Part shown: positions 34,319 through 41,900 of the stretch, one piece after another
How the letters are laid out: every line of letters begins with the position of its first letter
Numbering within the stretch: position 1 is the stretch's first letter
Assembly: GCA_016208495.1 (NCBI GenBank)
Contig: JACQXX010000004.1
Span: 1-59,667 of the forward strand
Reading direction: 5' to 3'
Source: Acidobacteriota bacterium
GTDB taxonomy: Bacteria > Acidobacteriota > Blastocatellia > Chloracidobacteriales > Chloracidobacteriaceae
DNA: 59,667 nt
Made by a program: the position numbers and the translations under genes
Notes under the pieces: generated by a model
What the model was told of the DNA's origin: nothing
What the model saw: only the letters and a program-made list of their open reading frames with translations
Database searches by the model: none

Positions 34319-34328
34319 CCTTATTATT

Positions 34329-34607
34329 ATGCGAATTAAATGGGATGAGCCAAAACGTCAACTTGTTCTGGCAGAACGTGGAGTGGATTTTGCATATCTG
34401 CAGGATCTGGTGAGCCTGCCCTACATTGAAGATCAAAAGTCTGATGACCCCGAGCAATACCGAATCATTGGATTTGCAAACGGAATGATGGCCACGTTTA
34501 TTGTTGAATATCGCTTTGATGAATTGGGAGAAATTATGTGGATTGTCACTGCCTGGCAATCAACCAAATCAGAACGGAGAATGTATGACCAGGAAACCCA
34601 TTACTGA
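34329..34607 (+). CDS. brnT: BrnT-like toxin
   Basis: A 92-residue protein of the BrnT/DUF497 family, expected to be a ribonuclease toxin held by BrnA. Family marks are MRIKWDEPKRQLVLAERGVDF, QYRIIGFANGMM and the C-terminal RRMYDQE. The 3' end overlaps the antitoxin start by 23 bases in another frame. It has a good promoter upstream but no obvious SD. Confidence 0.85.
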   Translation: MRIKWDEPKRQLVLAERGVDFAYLQDLVSLPYIEDQKSDDPEQYRIIGFANGMMATFIVEYRFDELGEIMWIVTAWQSTKSERRMYDQETHY

Positions 34608-34845
34608 CATTGAAGAAATCGCACGGCGAGCCCAAAGTGGGGAAGATATCTCCGAACACTTCACCGGGAAATTTGTTGCCAAACAACGGGTTAACGTAGA
34701 TTTTCCTTTAGCCCTGCTCCGGGCAATTGACGCTGAATGTCTGCTCGTTGGCATCCCACGCCAGGCCTGGATCAAAATGGCCTGTGATGAACGACTGCGC
34801 CAGATTCAGGCGGGACGACAGTTGCCTCCGAAGGAATCGAATTAG
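34585..34845 (+). CDS. brnA: BrnA-like antitoxin
   Basis: An 86-residue antitoxin with a C-terminal ribbon-helix-helix-type segment (VNVDFPLALLRAIDAECLL) and a basic tail, IKMACDERLRQIQAGRQ. The ATG at 34585 lies inside brnT. Its last 21 codons are duplicated as a remnant at 28137-28202. The TAG stop is followed at once by GGTTTCGGGTTTTCG, as at other genes here. Confidence 0.85.
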   Translation: MTRKPITDIEEIARRAQSGEDISEHFTGKFVAKQRVNVDFPLALLRAIDAECLLVGIPRQAWIKMACDERLRQIQAGRQLPPKESN

Positions 34846-34853
34846 GGTTTCGG

Positions 34854-34909
34854 GTTTTCGAAAAAGAAATGCCAGCCGGAGGCTCGATTGAGGAGGCTCC
34901 TTCGGCTGG
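34854..34909. repeat. 45-bp direct repeat, right copy, with hairpin
   Basis: The exact repeat of 34171-34215 is followed by CCTTCGGCTGGC, completing a palindrome GCCAGCCGGAGG / CCTTCGGCTGGC (34870-34909). The left copy has lost this second arm. It may act as a terminator for brnTA. Confidence 0.8.
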
Positions 34910-35040
34910 CATTGTGCTTGTAAGCTTTCTCTATGGCAGGTCTTTCACGCAGGTTGGGGTTCAAAGTTCCTGACAGAATGACGAGGGGACAAGGGGATAA
35001 AATGACAAAGTGACAAGGGGACAAGGGGACGATGTGATAA

Positions 35041-35207
35041 GGGGCATAAGCGCCAGGATAAGGGTTTGAGGCCCGAAGGGTCGTTGTTTAATAGCCGTGG
35101 TGCGAAGCCCACGGTCACAGCCAGGACGAGACCCCCAAGCCCGACAACAGCGTCGTTCAATGCCAACGGAAAAGACACAGGGTTTCTTATCCTGGCGCTT
35201 ATGCCCC
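35041..35207. mobile_element. MITE-like element F, copy 1 (167 bp)
   Basis: Terminal inverted repeats are perfect over 22 bp (GGGGCATAAGCGCCAGGATA and its complement). The inside matches 53409-53560 in reverse orientation. Ends of the same type bound the element at 38620-38829. No transposase. Preceded by tandem GACAAGGG-like runs (about 34975-35040). Confidence 0.7.
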
Positions 35208-35228
35208 TGAATCCTGACCCCTGACCCC

Positions 35229-36797
35229 TTATAATGTTGCCAGATACTGCGCTTCGATCTGGTTGGCCAGGTCCTGGGCACGTTCCTGTAAGCTGTTGAT
35301 GGTACTGCGGTACTCTTCGACCAGTTCTTTCGAATCCAGCGACGAAAGATTGATCAACACGTTATAGCGCGCACCTTTGATGGCAGTCAGCGCCAGTTGG
35401 GCCCCCACGGTGACGTCACACAACAGGTTCGGATTCCCGATTTCGGCCAGATCAGCCAGTTGTTCGAGGACGTTGAACGCTTCGTGCGCCATGCGGAAGG
35501 GCACGGTGGCGGCGTGTTGCGTAGCTTCCTGGATGGCGGTGGCCCGGGCCAGTTTTTCGGCTTCGGTTTCCTTGGGCAGGCGACGGGCAGCCAGCACACC
35601 GTCAAAGCTGGCGGCATCTTCGTCAATGCGGGCTTCGAGCGTCTGTTGCAGGGCTTCGAGTTCGGTGCGGATATCGAGCACCTGACCTTCAACCGCCGCA
35701 TATTTGGCCCGGCCTGCCGTCATATTGCACATCATTTGACCCAGCGCCGTGGCGAGGCTGGCGACAAAGGCTGAGACGCTGCCGCCGCCGGGAACGGGTG
35801 TTCCAGCGGCAACTTCCGCCGGGAAATTCCCAAGTTTGGCCGCGCGCTTGTCGGCTTCACTGCGACCTGTGGAGATCGTCTGACCCGAAGTTTCAAGCGC
35901 CTGCTGCAGCCGGTTTTCCAGAATCTGGTCTTCGCTGAAATTTTCGAGCCGCAAATAGAAGTCGCTGCAGGCATTGAGCGCGGCCTGCGGGACAAGCCCG
36001 ACGATTTCGCTGCCGACAATAGAAGCACCATAGCGTTCGGCCTCGCTGCGAACCATTTCAAAGGCCCGGAACAGCGGCGTACCCAGGAAATTCACCATAT
36101 TCATCGAAATTTGCACGATGCTTCGGTCACGCAGTTCAAACCCGAGCGCTTTGACAAACATCAGCCCCCCGTCACGACCACGAATGGCTTTGGCGATTTT
36201 TTTGGCGACTGAAATGTCTGAGGTGTTGAGGTTAATGTTGTAGGCAATCAGTGGAGGACGGGCACCAACCGCCACGGCGCCAGCCGTCGGGTGGATTTTG
36301 GGTTCGCCGAAATCCGGATGACGGGCCGGGTTGGTCTCGATTTCAGCCCGGATGCCTTCAAATTGCCCGCGCCGGACATCAGCCAGGTTGGCGCGTTCGG
36401 GGCGTGTGGCCGCCCGTTCATAGAGATAAACCGGAATTTTGAATTCTTCAGCAATTCGTTTTCCGGCGCGGCGGGCCAGTGCGACGCAATCTTCCATGGT
36501 GACGCCTTTGATTGGCACAAACGGGCAGACATCGGTGGCGCCCATCCGGGGATGCTCGCCAGTATGGGTATTTAAATCAATGAGTTCCGCCGCACGTCCG
36601 ACGCCTCGGACAGCCGCTTCGAGAACGGCTTCGGGTGAACCGACAAATGTCACGACCGAGCGGTTATGATCGGCATCACTTTCCGACCCAAGGAGCACCA
36701 CGCCGGGAACGCTGGTGATGCTGGCTAAAATTTGCTCGACGACCTCTGGCCGCCGGCCTTCGCTAAAGTTAGGAATGCATTCGACGATAGTTTTCAT
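35229..36797 (-). CDS. ftcD: Bifunctional glutamate formimidoyltransferase / formimidoyltetrahydrofolate cyclodeaminase
   Basis: A 522-residue fusion acting in histidine degradation and one-carbon metabolism. It transfers the formimino group of formiminoglutamate to tetrahydrofolate and then cyclodeaminates it to methenyl-THF. Residues about 1-300 are the transferase (VECIPNFSEGRRPEVV, SDADHNRSVVTFVG, HPRMGATDVCPFVP); residues about 320-520 are the cyclodeaminase (AAGTPVPGGGSVSA, MVCNMTAG-like MMCNMTAGRAKYA). It stands alone here, with no hut genes in the window. The ATG at 36797 has no clear SD. Confidence 0.94.
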   Translation of the reverse strand: MKTIVECIPNFSEGRRPEVVEQILASITSVPGVVLLGSESDADHNRSVVTFVGSPEAVLEAAVRGVGRAAELIDLNTHTGEHPRMGATDVCPFVPIKGVTMEDCVALARRAGKRIAEEFKIPVYLYERAATRPERANLADVRRGQFEGIRAEIETNPARHPDFGEPKIHPTAGAVAVGARPPLIAYNINLNTSDISVAKKIAKAIRGRDGGLMFVKALGFELRDRSIVQISMNMVNFLGTPLFRAFEMVRSEAERYGASIVGSEIVGLVPQAALNACSDFYLRLENFSEDQILENRLQQALETSGQTISTGRSEADKRAAKLGNFPAEVAAGTPVPGGGSVSAFVASLATALGQMMCNMTAGRAKYAAVEGQVLDIRTELEALQQTLEARIDEDAASFDGVLAARRLPKETEAEKLARATAIQEATQHAATVPFRMAHEAFNVLEQLADLAEIGNPNLLCDVTVGAQLALTAIKGARYNVLINLSSLDSKELVEEYRSTINSLQERAQDLANQIEAQYLATL

Positions 36798-36837
36798 AAA
36801 TTACACAGAATGAAGAATTGAGGATGAAGAAACCATT

Positions 36838-37140
36838 TAGTGGTTAGTGGTTAGTGGTTAGTGGTTAGTGGTTAGTGGTTAGTGGTTAGTGGTTAGTGGT
36901 TAGTGGTTAGTGGTTCTTCGAAAGTATTGATGTCTAACCACTAATCACTACCCACTAACCACTCTTTGGTGGTTCTTCGAAAGTATTGATGTCTAACCAC
37001 TAATCACTACCCACTAACCACTCTTTGGTGGTTCTTCGAAAGTATTGATGTCTAACCACTAACCACTAACCACTAACCACTCTTTGGTGGTTCTTCGAAA
37101 GTATTGATGTCTAACCACTAACCACTAACCACTAACCACT
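36838..37140. repeat. GTTAGTG heptamer array plus 59-bp tandem repeats
   Basis: About eleven GTTAGTG units (36838-36912) are followed by four tandem copies of a 59-bp unit starting TGGTTCTTCGAAAGTATTGA (36911-36969, 36970-37028, 37029-37087 and a partial 37088-37140). The period is exact. Copies 1-2 contain CTAATCACTACCCACTAACC, while copies 3-4 contain pure CTAACCA heptamers, so the heptamers are embedded in a larger repeat. Confidence 0.9.
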
Positions 37141-37554
37141 TGCTTTCTGAAAGCGGCGCACACCTTACCCAATCATGTGCTGGAATGCAATTTCTGACAC
37201 GAAAAGAGATGGGAGATTTTTCACTTTTTGAGGGCCTTTTCGAAAGCCATCAGGGCAGGGGAGAGCCCAGAATTGGCAAGATCTCTTGATTTTCTCATAA
37301 CTTGGTACGAATAATAGACTTGCAGAAACATTGCACAATCTGTTAGCTTCACGTTCAGTTACGTTCTCAAAAACAATCATATACAGCACTGGTTTTCTTT
37401 ACGAAAGGCCCCGGTTGGCGGGCCGTGGCTGGGTGGATGCTTTTTTGTGTTCATTCAGCCTGGAAAAAAAACGAGTTTGTTGCAAACAGTTTGTGAAACG
37501 GGGCGCTCAAGCCCTGATCTTAACTTTGAAATTTTGTTTAAGTGGAGGATGGTC
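37141..37554. other. Upstream region of the HU gene
   Basis: No gene seen. A possible weak promoter is TTGATT (37286) with ATAATA (37311), but the spacing is 19 bases, longer than usual. AGTGGAGG (37541-37548) is the SD of the HU gene. Confidence 0.3.
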
Positions 37555-37833
37555 ATGACCAAAGCAGAGCTGGTGGATGAAGTTGCACGTGCTGCGGAGC
37601 TCACCAAAAAAGACTCAGAAGTTGTTGTTGAAGAAGTGTTTCGGAGCATCATTGATTGCCTGAACAAAGGTGAAAAAATCGAGTTGCGTGGATTTGGCTC
37701 ATTCCGGATTCGGAATCGTGGGCCACGTCGTGGACGCAACCCCAAAACCGGAGAGTCGGTTGATATTCCCGCCAAAGCCGTGCCGTACTTCAAGCCGGGG
37801 AAGGAACTCAAGGAATTAATCAACGGCGAATAA
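37555..37833 (+). CDS. HU/IHF-family DNA-binding protein
   Basis: A 92-residue nucleoid protein: an N-terminal helix pair (MTKAELVDEVARAAELTKKD), then the DNA-bending beta-arm GFGSFRIRNRGPRRGRNPKTGE, and a C-terminal helix. The ATG at 37555 is preferred over 37549, because AGTGGAGG directly abuts the latter but lies seven bases from 37555. The frame extends to 37447, but that part is not HU-like. Confidence 0.93.
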   Translation: MTKAELVDEVARAAELTKKDSEVVVEEVFRSIIDCLNKGEKIELRGFGSFRIRNRGPRRGRNPKTGESVDIPAKAVPYFKPGKELKELINGE

Positions 37834-38044
37834 CTGCAAAAGCCTGGGCTGAAATCAATGGATGAGGGATGAAGGATGAGGGATGAAATCAATCCGAAGG
37901 TTTGAATCTCAGACCTTTTCTTCTTGAGTCCTGGAAAGCAGGTCCAAAAAAGGGATTTGGTTCATCCCTCATCCCTCATCCTTCATCCCTTCAGTTGCCC
38001 CGAGCCCTCTACCCTTGGTTTCTCCCCATTTCCTGGCCATTGAT

Positions 38045-38548
38045 ATGGATCATTTGTGGACACCCTGGCGGTATCAATACATCAAGGATGAAAAACGGCT
38101 GACTGAGTGTCCGTTTTGCACCGTTGTTCAGGAAGAGCAGGATGAAAAAAACTTTATTCTGTATCGTGCCTGCTACAACTTTGTGATTCTCAACATTTTT
38201 CCATATACCGGCGGCCATTTGATGGTGATTCCCTATCAACACATTGCCGAACTGGTTGCGCTTGACAAAGAAGTCAGTGATGAATTGATGGATTTGACCA
38301 AGTTGTGCAACCGGATTTTGCAGCGGGAATATCATCCCCATGGGTGCAACCTGGGGATGAATCTTGGTCGCGCCGCCGGGGCGGGCGTGGCCGCCCATCT
38401 GCATATGCACATTTTGCCGCGGTGGATGGGTGACGTGAATTTCATCACCACCGTTGCGGAAACCCGCACTGTTCCCGAAGATTTGATAACGACCTATCGG
38501 CGACTGCACCCATATTTTCAGCAATTGTCGCTGGAACGTTCCGTCTAA
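38045..38548 (+). CDS. HIT family protein (Ap4A phosphorylase-like)
   Basis: A 167-residue HIT protein, longer than the one at 24681. It opens MDHLWTPWRYQYI, has a zinc-type CPFC motif, and the triad HLHMHILPRW (about residues 121-130), followed by NFITTVAETR. This N-terminal WTPWR pattern is typical of the HIT group annotated as bis(5'-nucleosyl)-tetraphosphatases/AP4A phosphorylases. The ATG at 38045 is chosen over 38015 for that reason. Confidence 0.9.
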   Translation: MDHLWTPWRYQYIKDEKRLTECPFCTVVQEEQDEKNFILYRACYNFVILNIFPYTGGHLMVIPYQHIAELVALDKEVSDELMDLTKLCNRILQREYHPHGCNLGMNLGRAAGAGVAAHLHMHILPRWMGDVNFITTVAETRTVPEDLITTYRRLHPYFQQLSLERSV

Positions 38549-38608
38549 ATAGCTCCTGCGTCAGTTAAAAAGAATGCGGACTGGCGAACGAAACGCCTCC
38601 CACCATGT

Positions 38609-38840
38609 AGCTTCCCCCTCATAAGCGCCAGAATAAGGGAACAGAGTCCGATCTGGACAAGGAGACAAGGAGACAAGGGGACACAGAGACCATGTCACAG
38701 AGGTTGTCAGTTTGAATGAACTCCGGTTGGGAGCAGCGGAATCAGGCTCTCCAATCTGTCTTCGTGTCCTCTTGTCTCCCCAGCTCCTTGTCTCAAACAG
38801 ACCCAAATTTCCTTATCCTGGCGCTTATGAGCTTCCCCCT
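38609..38840. mobile_element. Element F-type MITE with 11-bp target duplication
   Basis: Ends CATAAGCGCCAG (38620) and CTGGCGCTTATG (38829) are inverted repeats of the same kind as at 35041. The element is directly flanked by AGCTTCCCCCT on both sides (38609-38619 and 38830-38840), an 11-bp direct duplication. The interior (GACAAGGAGACAAGG runs and others) differs from copy 1, so the terminal repeats may move unrelated cargo. Confidence 0.7.
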
Positions 38841-38972
38841 TCAGATCCTGGCCCAATTGAAGGGATGAGGGATGAAAGAAAACCAGTTCTTCAACCCACC
38901 TTCTTCAGCCCAAGTTCTTGAGCCCGAGTTTTTCAGCCCGAAGTTTTCAGCCCGAGTTCTTCAGCCCCAATC
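38841..38972. repeat. Degenerate 'ttcttcagccc' tandem run
   Basis: Repeated TTCTTCAGCCCGAGTT-like units, about 15-16 bp each, run up to the ATG at 38973. No SD is visible between the repeats and the start codon. Confidence 0.6.
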
Positions 38973-41900
38973 ATGCCTATGTCGAAGACCGAACGCATTC
39001 GCGATATTCTCGATCCCGTTGCTCATCAACTTCAAAATCCGCAGGAGTTAGACCGGGTGCTGTACCAGATTGCCCGTGAAGCCACCGAATATTTTGATGC
39101 GGTGTGCTGCCGGGTCTGGCTCATTCGGCGTGGCGATCTATGCGCTACCTGCCATTGGGCCGAACAATGCTCCGACAAACGCCGCTGCCTGCATCTGAAA
39201 GCCAGTTGCGGAGCGCCGATTGATAGTGAATTTCGCCGTGCACCGCTGGATGTCTTTAGTCATGAGACCATTGCGCGCGGAGGGATTGCCGACTGGTCCA
39301 AACGGGCGCCGGAATTTGATTTTTTAATTGACCGCACCTGGGCTGAACAGCAGCAACTGGTGTCGTTTGCAACCCAGCCGCTCCGAGTTGAAAACCGTGT
39401 TGTAGGGTTGATGGCGATTTTTAGTCGTAAACTTATCTATCCGGCTGATTTTCGCGAAATGGGCGCATTTGGCTCGTATGCCTCAACCGCCATTCGAGTT
39501 GCCGAGCTGACAGTTCGTGCCCAACGGGCTGAAACCGCGATGAAAGAAAAGGATCGCGAACTCCAGCAAACCACCCGCCTGCTTAATTCGGTGCTCAATG
39601 CCGACACCGAGCAATCCGTGATCGTTGAAGACCTGGAAGGCAATGTACTGGCCTTTAATGAAGGTGCCAGCCAGGCGTTTGGATATGTCCCCGAGGAAGT
39701 CATCGGGAAGATCAACAGTGAAAAATTGTATGCGCCGGAAGATCGTGCCACCGGACGCATGATGGAAATTTTTAAGACTACTATTGAGCAGGGAACATAT
39801 GACGGGACGCTGCGGCGGCTCCGCAAAAATGGCGAAGTCTTTGTCGAGAAAGCGACTTTGACTCTCCAGCGGGATGAAGAAGGCGACCCGGCTGGCTTTT
39901 TGATTGTGGCCCGTGAGCTTTCAAAAACCGAAATTGATTCCGCCGCCGCACCGACGCTTGAGTCAGCTTTGCAACCCGTGGTGGTGATTGACCCCTTGAC
40001 TGAAAGTTTCCAGGCCCTGGTGGCCAGTCAACGCATTGACCAGTTGCCGGATGTGGTCCTGGCTCAAGTTTTACGCTTGCTTCCAATCAAACAGGCGGCT
40101 TTTTTCCTGCTCGAAAACAAGAAATTTATTCTGCGTGCGATGTTGAACGGCGATTTGAGTGCCGTCCAGGCTGGCTGGAAGCTGGATTCAGATCATGCCC
40201 GACTCTGGTATCAGCAGCTCCAGGATGACAGACCGTTTGAATTGTCAGCCGAACTGCTGCCGGCGAATGCTCCATTTCTGGCTGGGATGGCGCCGTCGGC
40301 TGGGTGGTGGGTGCTGCCGCTTTTTCAGGATGGCCCGATGGCGGTGGTGGCGACGCTGGCTGATGGTGGGTTGACCGAAGCTGAACTTGAAACCGGGCGA
40401 CAATTGATGTTTTTAGCGACCAGGGTGCTTGATCACACGCTCCTGATGGAACAACTCAACGATCAATTGCGCCACCTGCACGCCCGGTATTCCTCACTTG
40501 AGCAGGAACATCGTCTGCTCTGCGATCAAAGTACGGATCTTCAGCTTTCACGGGCCCAACTCCTGGAACAAAGCGGCAATATTGAAGCCAATCTGGTTCG
40601 AATGACCGGACAGCATCGGGCGCTATCCCAGGAAGTTTCAGAATTAAAAGGATATTCGTCTGAACTGGAACAGGCGCTTGAATCATTCCGGGAACGGCAA
40701 AAAGCACTCCAAAGTGAAATCAATGAATTGAAGCCAGCCGCCGAGCGTTCACACGGATTGGCCAAAGCCCTGAGTGAAGCCGAAGCCACCGCCGCCCAAT
40801 TGAAAGAAAACCTGACGGAAGCCGAACGTCATTATGAACAGGGCTACCGTCGGCTTTCCGAACGCAACGCCCAGCTTGAAAAATCAATGGCCGAACTCCA
40901 GCACGAACAACACGACCGTGAAAACCGCCTTAAGCTCCTGGAAGAGCAAAATGCGGTTCGCGAACAGCATCTGGCGACGCTATCGGAACTCGAAACCGAA
41001 CGAACCGCGTGGGCGGTCACCCAGGAACGGTTGGTGCGTGAAGTACAGGAAGCCGAACGTAAAGCCCAGGAATATCAGGAAAACCTTCGCCGGGTCGAAG
41101 CCAGTCTGGCCCAGGCCCTGGAACAGCGAAACGAAGCCCGTGCCGGACTTGAGGCGGCTCGGCACGAAATGCAGAGTACACTTGAAGCGCTGGCCACCGA
41201 TCAGAAACGCGTTTCGGCGCTTGAAAAAGAACTGCAGCACAAAGAAGCCGAGTGGCACCAGCAGACCGATGAACAGGCGGCCCTCCGAAAATCTGTCTCC
41301 GATCTGGAACAGCAGGTTGAAAAATTCCGCCAGCAATGTGCCGAATTGGAGGAACGCTATGCGCGGCGAAATGCTGAATTCAACCTTCAGCGGGATGAAC
41401 TGACCCGCCTTCAACTGCTGGTGGCGCCCTATCGCGAACTGCAAGTGAAGTATCTTGATCTTGAACAACGTGAAAAGTTACTGGAAGAACGCTTTCAGGG
41501 CTTGCGCTCAACCTTTGAACAGGTTGAATTTGAGCGAACCAAATTTGAAGACGATCTGCGCGAGACCCGTGAGCGGGTGCTTGGGCTGCAAAAGGATGTG
41601 AGCGACGAACGCCACCAGCACGAACGCGAACTCGAAGCCGAGCGACAAATTCACCAGGAACACGTGATGAAGCTCATGGCTGACATTGCCGAGCTGGAAG
41701 AAACCAAACGCACGCTCAATGACCTGAGCACAGCCTATGCCCGGTTGCGTTCGGTGTGGGATGAGGCTCAAAGCGATCTGGCCCAGGCGCGGGCCGCGAT
41801 GGATACCACGCTCAACGATGTGCGCAATGCCGAGCAATCCACCCGGACGCTCCGGGGTGAAGCCGAACGACTGGCGTCTGACCGGGCCCGGCTCCTGAGC

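Noticed and set aside
36838-37140. Possible CRISPR array at the 59-bp repeats
   Set aside because: Repeats are head to tail with no unique spacers, are built from heptamers, and have no cas genes nearby.
37165-37389. 74-aa minus-strand open frame upstream of HU
   Set aside because: No SD, no family, low-complexity composition and overlap with the probable HU promoter region.
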